Assembly (NCBI GenBank): GCA_013368325.1
Contig: JAACJK010000124.1
Span: 1-64,000, forward strand
Direction: 5' to 3'
Length of the DNA: 64,000 nucleotides
DNA from: Ephemerocybe angulata
Taxonomy: Eukaryota > Basidiomycota > Agaricomycetes > Agaricales > Psathyrellaceae
This document shows positions 1 through 10,250 of the stretch, piece after piece. Position numbers and translations under genes: made by a program. The notes under the pieces were generated by a model. The model was not told the origin of the DNA, ran no database searches, and saw nothing but the letters and a program-made list of their open reading frames with translations. Position 1 is the stretch's first letter. Each line of letters begins with the position of its first letter.

Positions 1-245
1 GGGACGTACTGGAGCTCGACGGATTACTAAACCCCCGAAAGATCCTAGAATCAAGCAGTCATCAGAACACGTTAAAAAAGGTAAACGGGGGAGAGGGTTG
101 AGGCGACCGACCTTCCAGCAAGGGGTGAAGACGATCGTCGGCCTCCACCCATGTCAATCCTTCGCTCAAGCCTAGCCTTCAAGTTCTCGGGCCTTGGGGA
201 GAACAACAGCAAGACTAGAGGAGAAGGCGGTCCAGGGGATGATGT

Positions 246-1110
246 TGACACCATATCTTCATAGCCGTGGATGTCGGCACTGATTTGAACGGGTCTCCGA
301 AGGCTAGATATGTCCGGGAGTTCACAGAATGGGACGCGACACTCACAATTGGATCGGACGACGATCAAGGCGTGCTAAAACACGTCAACTTCAACACCAA
401 GCCCAGTATCGTGTATCCGACCACGTACTTTGCCCCAACGAATCCAGATTCTCACTTCTGGTGGTCTCTACTCGCATTATTTGGAGCCTGGCGGACGAGA
501 ACAGTCAAACTTCGGCCTCGAGACATATAGACATATGTTATACTCACCTGGGTGTCCTTGCCCCTTCAATACCCTCGATCGGACTGCTTGGCATGTCGAT
601 AGACCCCAGAAAGCCTGATAAGCAGGCACAGGTGACTCACAGGGCATTGGTGCGTAGCCGTTTGTGGTGGACGAATCAGACAGGCAATTCGTCCAATTCG
701 TCGGAATTGCCCAATACACTCGATATGGTGAGAGGTTCCCAGGATTGAAACCCCGACGGCGCTCACACTGCCAGTGGCAAGGCGCTCACAGCTTCTTCCT
801 TCTCTCCTACGCTCATCTCTGGGCTAATTTACTCCTGATACCCTTGACACACACTTTTTCCAGAGAGGGCATAAGGTTCATGTAGCCTTAGTTGAGATAC
901 AGGTGCGCCTTGTTCTTGGGCTTGCTCGCGTGGCGAACTCACCAAATAGACGCCCGCATACCCCAGCGCTGTTTACCCATAACTCGCTGTCCACTTTAAG
1001 CCATGGCTTGGAACGATGGAACCCATTCTCCAAGACTCTCTTTATCACCATTTCTTCCCTCAGCATTGTATTTTCACCAACGAGGACTTCTCCCGTGGTG
1101 CTATACACGG
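246..1110 (+). repeat. Dispersed repeat family, copy 1
   Basis: Part of an interspersed family with diagnostic words TTCGTCCAATTCGTCGGAAT, GAGAGGTTCCCAGGATTG and AATAGACGCCCGCAT. The copy also holds the exon-like piece reading DVGTDLNGSPKARYVREFT (about 267-325). Related copies on either strand are at 4081-4450, 9820-9990, 12886-13750, 15481-15960, 24676-24960, 33110-33680, 54760-56110 and 58590-59190. The family looks like a decayed multi-exon gene rather than a structural transposon: splice-like GTAAGT and GTGAGT words recur at the same places. I do not recognise the protein. Confidence 0.8.
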
Positions 1111-1164
1111 TGCTACAGGCCCCTTCGGACTAATCTGGGTGGATGCTCTAGAGCGGCTTCTACG

Positions 1165-3790
1165 TCAAGGCCACGCAGGACGTCGAGGGGATCACGTACC
1201 CGCCCGCGGACGGCAAAGAAGAGGGAGGTCTACTAGCTCATGCTCTCCTTGGTGGGGAAGTTGCTGCAGGCGCGGATATCGTGCGCAGTGTGGCCGACAC
1301 CGCGCTCGAGACGCTCAAGAACGAGGACATGCGCGACATTGACAAAAAAGGGGGAGGTGGAGGAAATCCTGGGGCCTATTTTGAACGGGCAGTTCGACCA
1401 GCTGCTCGGCCTGTCCAAGAAGATTACGGATTACAACGCGGAAGCCGAGGACGATGACCGACCCGGATGCGGATATCGAGGACGGCATCAACGTGGCGTT
1501 CGACGACAAGGACTCGGAGGAGGGGGGCGAGGAGGGCTTCGAGATCGACGATAAGGGTGAAGAGGAGGAGGAGGAGGAGGAGGAGGAGGGAGGAGGAGGA
1601 GGAGGAGGAGGAGGAGGAGGAGGAGGAGGAGGAGGAGGAGGACAAGGTCGAGCGAGGGCCAGAGATGGACACCGCTGGGGAGGATCTTGTCATTGGGGGA
1701 TTTTCGTCGACGAGCAAGGGCTGGCAGAACAAGGACATCGTCTCGCCACGCTCGGCTTCAACGTGGTGTTTGACGAGGGGGAGGAGGAGGAGGAGGACCG
1801 GGAGGGCTTCGAGGTCGACGACGAGAAGAGTGAAGAGGAGGACAAGGTCGAGCGAGGCCGGAGATGGACACCGCAGGGGGATCTTGTCATTTAGGGGTTT
1901 CTTCGACGAGCAAGGGCTGGCAGGACAAGGACATCGTCTCGCCACGCTCTTCGATGGCTTCTGGGTTCAGCATCAAAACTCCCGAAGTCTACCCAGACCC
2001 CGTCACTGTGGACGATAAGACGACCTCCATGCTTGGCTCCCAGTCGAGTGCAAGGGAAGCTGAGAACGCGCTCGTGGAGCTCTTCGACTTCCAGCCCTTT
2101 TCTCTCATCGCCAAGTTCATGAAGAACCGGGATGCCATCGTGTGATGTACGAAGCTGATATGCGGACGAGCGAGTGAATGTCGAGGTCGCGATGCGCGAG
2201 AAGGGTTGGATTTGGTTCTGAGGGAGCTGGCAGGAGAATCAAAGGAAAGGCCATGGGCGCAGACCAGGCAAAGCCTGCACCTTCAAAGACGGCGCCAGCA
2301 CCAACGTCCTCCGTTCAGGTCAAACGCACGGTGGACCTTGAGAGTCTCTTCTTCACCGATGGTGCTACGCGCGAGGTACTCCTCAATGAAGTCTCAAACG
2401 TGCGCGACCCCAACCTGAAGGACCTCCTCCCTTCGGCTTCGCTATTCACCACGCTGGCATGTCGAGGGAAGACAGGAATAATCTCTTCGCCGAGGGCTAC
2501 ATCCAGGTCCTCGTCTGTACTGCCAAGCTCGCGTGGGGGTGTCAACCTTCCCGCCCACACCGTCATCATCAAGGGCACGCAGATCTACAATCCGGAGAAG
2601 GGTCGCTGGGTCGAGATGAGCAGCCAGGATGAGCTGCAGATGCTGGGCTGTGCGGGTCGCCCGCAGTTCGATACCTTTGGAGAAGGCGTGATCATTCAGA
2701 ACCACTCTGAGATACAGTACTACCTCAGCCTGCTTAACAGCTCCCGATCGAGAGTCAGTTCGTTACCAAGTTGGCGGATAATCTCAATGCTGAGATCGTG
2801 CTTGGTACGGTGAGGAGTCGCGAGGAGGCCGTAGAGTGGCTTGGGTATACTTACTGGTGAGTTCGCTTTTGATTTGCTTGCGCTATTGGTCACTGAGAGT
2901 TGCTCTTCCTTCAGCTATGTTCGCATGCTCCGCTCCCCTGCTCTTTATGGCGTCAGTGTCGACTACCACGACCCCTCCGACCCTACCCTCCTCCAGAAAC
3001 GCGCCGATATCATCCACTCAGCTGCCGTCCACCTCGAGAAGTGCCAGCTCATCAAGTATGAGCGCGGTGGCAAGGGTCGTTTCGTCGGCACAGAGCTCGG
3101 TCGCATCGCCAGCCACTACTACGTCAGTTACAACTCGATGGTGGTCTACAACCAGCACCTGCGCGAGGGGACATGGGGATGCCAGGGTGTGCTCTCAGTA
3201 ACGAGTACAAGTTGTTGCCCGTGAGTTGCCTCTATTCTGTACTTTAGTCAAGGCCGGTAAATTGATGCTCGACGCTCTCCTGTGAAAGGTTCGTCTCGAA
3301 GAGAAGATGGAGCTGGCGAGGGTCTTGGAGCGCGCGCCGATCCCCGTCAAGGAGACCGTCGACGAGCCGCCCGCGAAGATCAACGTCCTTCTGCATCTAT
3401 GGACTCAAGCTCGACGGATTCGTTCTCGTCGCCGACATGGTGTTCGTGCAACAGTAGGCTGGAAGGTACGTTTCGACTCTCCTATCCCCTCGTTACCCAG
3501 CATCCTGATATTCGGTGGCTGTAGAATCTTGCGTGGGATGTTCCAGATTTCAAGTTGCTTGAAGAGGGGATGGGCGATCCCTGCGAAAGCTGCCCTCGAT
3601 ATGTGTAAGATGGTCGAGAAGCGAATGTGGCCCTCGATGACTCCCTCGAGGCAGTTCCCCAAGGTCCCCGCCTAAGTCATTTGTAAGGCAGAGAGCAAGC
3701 AATTCGTAAGTTTTGTTATATTCATGCCCGTAATCGCGGCTGACATAGTAGTTCGCCTGCTAGCCCTGGTACCGATACTTGTCCGTCTGG
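1165..3790 (+). pseudogene. BRR2: BRR2 (U5 snRNP RNA helicase) pseudogene, left-arm copy
   Basis: BRR2 (SNRNP200) is the large Ski2-like helicase that unwinds U4/U6 during spliceosome activation. Recognisable pieces occur in order: an N-terminal part with DIVRSVADTALETLKNED and LSKKITDYNAE (about 1270-1440), an acidic segment present twice in tandem (about 1500-1750 and 1760-1965), then [20 protein letters not shown] and the Q-x2-GRAGRP-like motif VI region (about 2540-2680), YVRMLRSPALYGVSVDY (2917-2970), LGRIASHYYV (about 3098) and CLKRGWAIPAKAALDMCKMV (about 3550-3615). Several introns keep GT-AG ends. It is broken: VDLESLFF joins directly to TDGATREVL near 2365, removing the whole first ATPase (RecA1) domain; the arginine of GRAGRP is a cysteine; there are several frameshifts and a stop replacing Glu in REVYxLMLSL. 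It ends soon after SPWYRYL by fusion to dispersed repeat DNA. Confidence 0.88.
1561..1642 (+). repeat. GGA trinucleotide tract in the BRR2 acidic region
   Basis: An almost pure (GGA)n tract of about 82 bp that encodes poly-Glu in the BRR2 frame. The matching tract in the right arm (12401-12436, CTC on this strand) is about 45 bp shorter, a whole number of codons, and this is the largest single length difference between the two arms. Confidence 0.95.
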
Positions 3791-4080
3791 GATGATGTCG
3801 AAAGCCTTGCCACAGGTTGGACAAATCATTTGGATTAACATTGCAAAGTGAGCATTGGTCAGGACGATGATATACAGGCGAACTCGCGGAGAGCAAAGCC
3901 TTTCCGTTGGACAAATCATTTGAGTCGATTAGCATTGCAAAGTGAGCATTGGTCAGGAAGGACGACGATATCCAGGCAAACTCGCGGAGGACGGGCCTTC
4001 AGAAAGAAGGTTTCATTCTGTGTATGACCTTCAAATGCTCTCCATGTCGTTACATGCGAAGGAAGTTGTCGTCTTATTAG

Positions 4081-4450
4081 CACCGTCGGAGCTGCAATCC
4101 TGGGAACCTCAATTCCGACGAATTGGACGAATTGACAACGGCACGCACCGCTGCCCCATGAGTCGCCTGCGCCTGCTTGGGCTCTCTGGGGTTTATCGGG
4201 GTATTGAACGCTCAGGTCCAGGCTCCAAACAGCGCGAGTAGAGACCACCAGATGCGCAAATCTGGATCCAACGCCGTCGTTGGGGCAAAGTATGTGGTCG
4301 GGTACACGATCCTGGGCTTGGTACTGAAGTTGACGCGTTTTAGCACGCCTTGGACGCCATCCAATCCAATTGTGAGTGTCGCGTCCCATTCCGAGGCAAG
4401 ATGACTTACATGAGTGTAGAAATTGAACCTCCTGTGAACTCCCGGACGTA
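4081..4450 (-). repeat. Dispersed repeat family fragment spanning the inner junction of the left arm
   Basis: Two family pieces meet here. Bases up to 4199 belong to the inverted repeat; from 4200 a second piece continues in the same (minus) orientation but is not present in the right arm. The family's exon-intron word GACTTAC next to CCGAGGCAAG (about 4395-4410) is preserved, as in the fuller copy near 55385. The arm boundary therefore lies inside a family member, which suggests that recombination between family copies set the inner end of the inverted repeat. Confidence 0.7.
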
Positions 4451-4529
4451 CCTGCCAGCATCTCCACTGAGCCGCCTTATGTGCCGATATCGTTGTTAGG
4501 GAGGTGTAATGGCCTCCCAGGCTCGCATG

Positions 4530-4921
4530 TTAATCTCGGACGCAAGTGTGCTCATGTCGACGAGCTCAATCTCTACTCCGAGCCATCGCGTCTCCGATGA
4601 GTATGAACACGTGTCCTGAGCTGGGCGCCGATCGGTGAGTTGTGTTTCAATGTACTCTGTGCAAAGACGAGCTTAGCTTTCCACAGTTTCTAGATTGATG
4701 TGCATTGTACGGAACTACAATTTCAGGTCACCAAAAGATCATCAGCTTCAAGAATTGCGGTTTCACGACGTCAACAAGGAGGGGTACCAGAAACTCAAGG
4801 CCGAGGAACGTGCCCTTTCTTTACCGCGGTCCCTGATGTGCCAGTCAAGAATGCCGCCTTGGTCCAGTGCCTCCGTCTACAAGGTACCCTCGAGAGGAAC
4901 TATTGCAATCCGCGTGCCTAG
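4530..4921 (+). pseudogene. RPL10: RPL10 (ribosomal protein uL16) pseudogene, copy 1
   Basis: uL16/RPL10 is a universal large-subunit ribosomal protein. The beginning resembles LGRKRAHVDEFP followed by SDEYEQLS (here LGRKCAHVDEL and SDEYEHVS, about 4531-4610). A GADR-gtgagt exon end is kept near 4625-4640. The tail matches [23 protein letters not shown]-type residues across two frames (about 4725-4790), then VKNAALVQCLRLQGTLERN (about 4848-4900). The central part of the protein is missing and several indels break the frame. The second copy at 34548-34960 lacks the same central part. Confidence 0.75.
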
Positions 4922-4925
4922 ATCT

Positions 4926-5760
4926 TGTCTAATGTCATCATCCACTGAGCCGCCTTATGTGCCGATATCCTACACGGATCTTCATCCTTCAGTCCTATTC
5001 CTATGACGACTGTGGTGCTAGCATCATTCACTGAGGAGGGAAGTCGTGCCTTTGTACGAGTTGAGGAGGGGTAGGGTGACGGCAGCTGTTATTGAGGACG
5101 TGCGCGCGGCGGGCGACGGGCGGTGGACGGGCGTCGTCATGAGAACAGGACGCTGCATCTGTTCGCTACGAACCCCTCGGAGGTCGTTCTTCGATCCTTA
5201 GCCACCTCGATGGCCGGGTGCGCACGCCTGAAGCTGAGGGCGTCTTGGAGGGCAAGGTCGAGTTGAAGCCTGTTGTGCGGTTGTATGGGAGTAAGGGTGG
5301 GCAGGGGGAGGAGGAGGGAGGGGGCAGGGCGGCGATGACGTTTGTGTTTGTGGAGGACTGTCGGAACACACCACAGCCGGACTCTTCAAGGTCTCCGCCG
5401 GCCAATGCCGCGGCCCGCCAGCCTCCTCCAAGACCTCCCACCAGATTTCGACCAGCAGTTCGCGAAGCCAATGACAAATATCGCATACCTCGAGTGCCCC
5501 GTATCGCCCATTCTCAAGGACGACGCGGAGTCATGCAAACTCATTGAAGGCTACGGCATCCTCGCCGCGCGTCTAAGAACGAATCTGCCGACGACGGCCT
5601 CAGGGTACGTTCCGTCTTTTAAGGCGCATATATTCGTTACTAATAAATACTCTCTACTCTATAAGGCCATTCAAGATCTGAGTATCTACCAACCAAGACC
5701 CACTATACCGGCATTCACTAGGGTTACGTTCCTTCGCTGTATCCCGGATAACCTCCTCGA
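4926..5760. other. Degenerate coding-like stretch, unidentified
   Basis: No intact gene. Two stretches look like exons. One at 5205-5370 on the plus strand reads RTPEAEGVLEGKVELKPVVR and then TFVFVEDC. The other, about 5420-5605, reads DFDQQFAKPMTNIAYLECP, then LIEGYGILAARLRTNLP, and ends at a GTACGT donor-like word. They are in different frames and no start codon is visible. I do not recognise the protein; it may be one decayed gene. Confidence 0.35.
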
Positions 5761-6490
5761 GAATTACGACGCGGCGGACCCCAGGCACGAGCTTGTGAGA
5801 GCTCGTGCATCCTGTGCACATGCGCGCCTGGGGTCCTGTGCCACCTGGGCACGCCTCCAAGGCGGAGACTGCGACGAGCTCAGGAAAGAAACGGAGAAGG
5901 AGGAGGACGGGGTGCAGAATTACGACGCGGCGGACCCCAGGCGCGAGCTTGTGAGAGTTCGTGCATCCTGTGCACATGCGCGCCTGGGGTCCTGTGCCAC
6001 CTGGGCACGCCTCCAAGGCGGAGACTGCGACGAGCTCAGGAAAGAAACGGAGAAGGAGGAGGACGGGGTGCAGAATTACGCCGCGGCGGACCCCAGGCGC
6101 GAGCTTGTGAGAGCTCGTGCATCCTGTGCACATGCGCGCCTGGGGTCCTGTGCCACCTGGGCACGCCTCCAAGGTGAAGACTGCGACGAGCTCAGGGAAT
6201 GAAAAGGAGAAGGAGGAGGACGGGGTGCAGAATTACGACGCGGCGGACCCCAGGCGCGAGCTTGTGAGAGCTCGTGCATCCTGTGCACATGCGCGCTTGG
6301 GGTCCTGTGCCACCTGGGCACGCCTCCGAGGAGACTGCGACGAGCTCAAGGAAAGGGGCGGAGAAAGGCGGGGGACAGGGAGTAGCAACGCGGCGGACCC
6401 CAAGCACGAGCTTTCACGAGCTTGTGCATCCCGTGCACATGCGCGCTTGGGGTCCTATGCCACCTGGGCACGCTTCCTAGGCGGAAGCTG
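5761..6490 (+). repeat. 156-bp in-frame tandem repeat (about 4.7 copies)
   Basis: Units begin at 5761, 5917, 6073, 6230 and about 6383; the first two periods are exactly 156 bp (52 codons), the third 157. The plus-strand unit reads around CAHARLGSCATWARLQGGD and DELRKETEKEEDGVQNYDAA, and the frame 5342-6202 runs through the first three units without a stop until the 157-bp unit shifts it. The opposite strand is open as well (5654-6172). No ATG precedes the plus-strand frame, so I do not call a gene. Confidence 0.9.
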
Positions 6491-6719
6491 CGTTACAGCA
6501 GAGAGGGAAGGTGGGAGGGGGAGGGAGAGATTGGTTTGGGACGACTCGGAGCCGCCGCTCAATTTTTACGGCAACCGACGGTACACGTGACTGTGGGAAT
6601 TGATCGATGGGGTGACCGCATCATCTTTCTTTCGTTTGTCTCGGAACGCCGCTCTCTCCGTTATTCTTCCCACCCAACTCCCCAAGCCCTCTCCACCTAC
6701 TACACGAGCCCACCATCCG

Positions 6720-6984
6720 GACTCAGGGAAAAGCCGCCAAAGAGGCTGTACCGAAATCGTCTAACAAGGTGAGCCTTATACTTTGCCTGTTTACGCTTGC
6801 TGACTTTCCGTCGTTCTCCAGGCCGACGCCCTGCCCGATGTCTCCAAGATGCGCAACACCCGGAGTCAGGCAAAAGCCGCCAAAGAGGCTGTACCGGAGA
6901 AACCGAAACCTCTTAACAAGGTGGGCTTTACGCCTCTATCTGCTTTACGCTCGCTGACTTCCGACGTTCCCCAGACCGACGCCA
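6720..6984 (+). repeat. Tandem duplication of an exon-intron unit
   Basis: Two units, about 6720-6829 and 6863-6984. Each starts with a version of AAAGCCGCCAAAGAGGCTGT, has an AACAAG|GTG donor, then a short intron-like stretch containing TTTACGCT and GCTGACTT (a branch-point-like word), a CCAG acceptor and CCGACGCC. An exon boundary with its intron was copied locally. Confidence 0.75.
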
Positions 6985-7100
6985 AGGTCCCCCATCCCGA
7001 CGTCCCGAACCTGAACGGTCCCGCTGGGCCAAGTCATGCCCATCGTTCTCGTATAGTGTGCGATGAGGAGCACAGCCGTTCCAGACATCTCCCCGCATGA
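6849..7100 (+). CDS. Small hypothetical protein, two exons
   Basis: Proposed exons are 6849-6920 and 6975-7100 (24 + 42 codons including stop, 65 aa). The ATG follows CTCCAAG. The intron begins GTGGGC and ends TTCCCCAG with a GCTGACTT branch-like word, and the phase is 0 at both sides. The protein starts MRNTRSQAKAAKEAVPEKP and is basic, then proline rich, with no recognised domain. It sits in the second half of the tandem exon duplication, so it may be a leftover of a longer gene whose earlier exons lie upstream (frame at 6655-6775). No family assigned. Confidence 0.35.
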   Translation: MRNTRSQAKAAKEAVPEKPKPLNKVGFTPLSALRSLTSDVPQTDAKVPHPDVPNLNGPAGPSHAHRSRIVCDEEHSRSRHLPA

Positions 7101-7104
7101 CGCA

Positions 7105-8130
7105 GACTCCAAATCCAAGTCGTATCATCTCAATATCCTCCCAGGTACCATCATCCTCGTCGCCGGATCCCGCATCTTCGGTATGTCCCATCTCATCCCG
7201 TCGCCCCCCCCACCTCCACATTACGCTAACTACGAGCCCGCTTCTCTTCAATCGCCGATGGGTGCCTTCGACTTGAACGGGCCTCGTATTCCGCCTTCTC
7301 CTGAACCGCCTATGGAAGATAGGTCTGCGGTGGCGAAACAGGCTCGGATGGTGAAAGCGGAGAAGCACCCCTTCCCGATGGACACTATCGTATTCGGACT
7401 ATTCTTTATGGTTCCTCGTGCGGGTCTCGACTTGGAGCTCCGACTTCAGCAAGGTTCAAATTAATCCCCACTCGTACCCAGGACTGCAACCAGCCTCTAT
7501 GTGAGGAGAACTCGGAGACCATCCGCACTCCGGAGCCTCGCCATCCGTTCGTTTACTAGTTGTTGGATCAAAGGAGATATGCAATGAAAACAGTAGGTGA
7601 AACTTTGGAATGGGCACCATTAGACGCTTGACTGCCGGAAAATCCGGGACTAGTTTCTCCTGGGCGCTTCCAGTAGAACCCCGGCATGAAACACCGGGCA
7701 TGGCTCATAGTGAACTATCTTTACGGCGTTTTCCGGTTTCTCTCAGCTCGACGGGTTTCGTTTAACGTTCCTTCGTACCAATATGCTTATGATTATCTCC
7801 ATCGACGTACCCAGGTCACTCTGGGCTCGTCGCTCGCTGTAACATGAACGCCAACCATCTGAGATCCCATGTAAGCCAAGGCCCGACCTCCTCTCCCTGA
7901 GCGCTAAAATAGCGGCCACACTCGACACTCTCTCGAAAGTTATTTAATCCAATAGTACACCTGAAATGCTCAAGAGTCAAGACGTTGGCGACATCATCTA
8001 CATCCTCTGTGATCTGAAGTCAATGGGCTAACCTAGCTCCTCAATGAAGATTCACAAACGAAACAAGGCATAAACCACGACACGCATGACATTGGACATT
8101 TGCATACCTAACCAACCAACCAACCATTTG
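7105..8130. other. No convincing gene
   Basis: A plus-strand frame runs to 7464 but starts inside the previous unit and shows no recognisable domain. 7470-8130 holds no gene that I can support. A short AACC repeat lies at about 8107-8127. Confidence 0.5.
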
Positions 8131-8132
8131 AA

Positions 8133-9087
8133 CTACGCAAAATGTAAGACTAACATAGCTAGACCGATTCCGAACGCATAACCCGACGTCATATCAGAGT
8201 TGACGAGTTGAAGGAAAATCAAGATAATGAACTGGTAGCGAAGCCGAGTCAATTGCTTCTTCATGACACGGATGTCTGCGAACTTGAGTGGATCCCCCTT
8301 GCCAGGCTTGGCTTCAACTTCTGCTTTCGAAGGTGCAGGAGCGGGGTTGGGAGCACGGCCCTTCGAAGGTGCAGGAGCGGGGTTGGGAGCACGGCCCTTC
8401 GAAGGTGCAGAAGCGGGGTTGGGAGCACGGCCCTTCGAAGGTGCAGAAGCGGGATTGGGAACAACCCCCTGGTCCTTCTCGGTTGTGAGTTTGGCAAGGA
8501 GTTGGGCGGCAATCTTCGACTTCGACGGCTTCGCCGGAGCCGGGTCGGGGGCGTCGTCTTCCTCGTCAATGACAATTGGCGTCTCATGGGAGCCCCCACC
8601 AACGACTGGTGCGGAAGCGCTGTTGCCCTTTGATGAAGCTTCCTTTCCGAGACCGCTGGCGTGGGCCTGACCCTTAGAAAGGGCGTAGGTGGAGCCCCTG
8701 TTACCTGACGGTCCTTGGGAGATCACACCGTTCGCTTCTGGATCAGTGCTTGCGTCGGCCATGCAATCGGACGTTATACGGCGACAACCCGAGCATGTTT
8801 CGGCATGCTGGGCGTACACTTCAAGCCTAGCGAGTTGAGAAACGCTGCAGTCGTTTAGATCGACGCGGCACGGTTGGCAGGTCTTGAAGTGGTCGAGGTG
8901 GCGTTGAAACTGTGGAGAGATGAAGGGCTGATCCTAATTTATAATTAACAACAATTTGCGCTCCCTGACAAGGTAGTAGACTCACTTTCATATGCCTCTT
9001 GGTCTTGGTAGGCTTCGTGCCCATGTCAGCGAAGGTGATGGGGTGATTCTCTTGTTGGGGGAGAGGGGTGTCGATAACCACGGGCAT
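8133..9087 (-). CDS. Small Cys/His-pair protein with 12-residue repeats and a hydrophobic tail
   Basis: Intact two-exon gene, the only one in the spacer of the inverted repeat. Exon 1 is 9087-8986, the 52-bp intron is 8985-8934 (GTGAGT...AATTAG) and exon 2 is 8933-8133; the phase is 0 and the product 300 aa. Exon 2 opens with two copies of H-x3-C-x2-C (His49/Cys53/Cys56 and His77/Cys81/Cys84), which could form a small zinc site. A basic/acidic linker follows with PIVIDEEDDAPDP, a common SUMO-interaction-like pattern, then about four repeats of PNPA(S/P)APSKGRA encoded by 36-bp DNA repeats (about 8325-8470). The last 40 residues are hydrophobic with one or two possible membrane helices (RYQFIILIFLQLV, FGIGLAMLVLHFA), so the protein may be tail-anchored. 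No family recognised. Confidence 0.75.
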
Positions 9088-9100
9088 GGGACAAGGGCTT

Positions 9101-9841
9101 TCAAGGGATGAGTGGTAGACGAACGCGTTTATCGAGCGGACTTATAACGCTTCCACACCTCAGTGCCACTGAATGAGCTGTGGCTTCGGTTGTTTGCGGC
9201 TTTCGTAGCGATAGCTGGACCTGCCTAATGGTCCAAGCCTTGATAAACAACGTGTCGAAAACGACAAGTAGAATGACCGAGGGCGTCGAAAACGAATGGG
9301 GCCTGCGCTCGCCACACCCAGTGATTCTGCCAATCAGGGTATCTCCACTGAAAGAGCGTGGAGCGGCCGTTCCTTTGAAACTAACCAACCAACCAACCTT
9401 GGTTGCCCAGTAGAAACAAGCGCACCCTATCACAAAATTAAAGGTCAGTGTCGAGCAAAAACCAGTATTTGTCTGGAGACGAGTATGAGGACGATCGAAG
9501 ATTATGTTCTTTAGAAAGGACATGATTCGAGCGCTCACTGATCGCCGGGAGAAAGAAAAGATCTCGAATCATGTATCATGGTGAGACATGCTAAGTGGAC
9601 GAAGATTCTGTGGCCGTGTCGGTAATCACCACCACCAGTTCTTCAAACAGTCAAAAGGAGACGCTTTTAGGCGTCTCGCTAGGATACTACTTATGCTCCA
9701 CCTAGAGTTGATAACTTTTTCACTACTCTGGCCACTACTCATTTCATATTGCACTGCTCAACAAGATTTTGGGTCAAATGGTAGGCCATATAGAACGGCT
9801 TAGAGCTATCTACTTATTTGGCGATCGGACTGCTTGACAGG
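9101..9841. other. Intergenic; no supported gene
   Basis: Upstream region of the minus-strand gene at 8133-9087. A minus-strand frame (9101-9538) has no recognisable feature. A short AACC run is at about 9380-9397. Confidence 0.5.
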
Positions 9842-10250
9842 CCGATAAACCCCAGAGAGCCCAAGCAGGCGCAGGCGACTCATGGGGCAGCGGTGCGTGC
9901 CGTTGTCAATTCGTCCAATTCGTCGGAATTGAGGTTCCCAGGATTGCAGCTCCGACGGTGCTAATAAGACGACAACTTCCTTCGCATGTAACGACATGGA
10001 GAGCATTTGAAGGTCATACACAGAATGAAACCTTCTTTCTGAAGGCCCGTCCTCCGCGAGTTTGCCTGGATATCGTCGTCCTTCCTGACCAATGCTCACT
10101 TTGCAATGCTAATCGACTCAAATGATTTGTCCAACGGAAAGGCTTTGCTCTCCGCGAGTTCGCCTGTATATCATCGTCCTGACCAATGCTCACTTTGCAA
10201 TGTTAATCCAAATGATTTGTCCAACCTGTGGCAAGGCTTTCGACATCATC

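Larger units (their letters stand above)
1..4199 (+). repeat. Left arm of a giant inverted repeat
   Basis: The reverse complement of this stretch is found at 9842-13998 at near identity: long reading frames such as those at 2841-3224 and 2836-3201 reappear unchanged on the other strand at 10817-11200 and 10840-11205. The repeat already matches at base 1, so it continues to the left of the window. The inner junction is at about 4199, where the match stops inside the word GTTTATCGG. The arm is about 42 bp longer than its partner, mostly because its GGA trinucleotide tract is longer; the rest is single-base indels. It holds one dispersed-repeat copy (about 246-1110) and a BRR2 pseudogene (1165-3790). 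Confidence 0.95.

Noticed and set aside
1424..1945. 173-codon minus-strand Ser/Leu-rich frame
   Set aside because: It is the antisense shadow of the GGA/acidic region of the BRR2 pseudogene.
5654..6172. 172-codon minus-strand frame across the VNTR
   Set aside because: It is repeat-derived, with no start context beyond the array and no domain; kept only as a note on the repeat.
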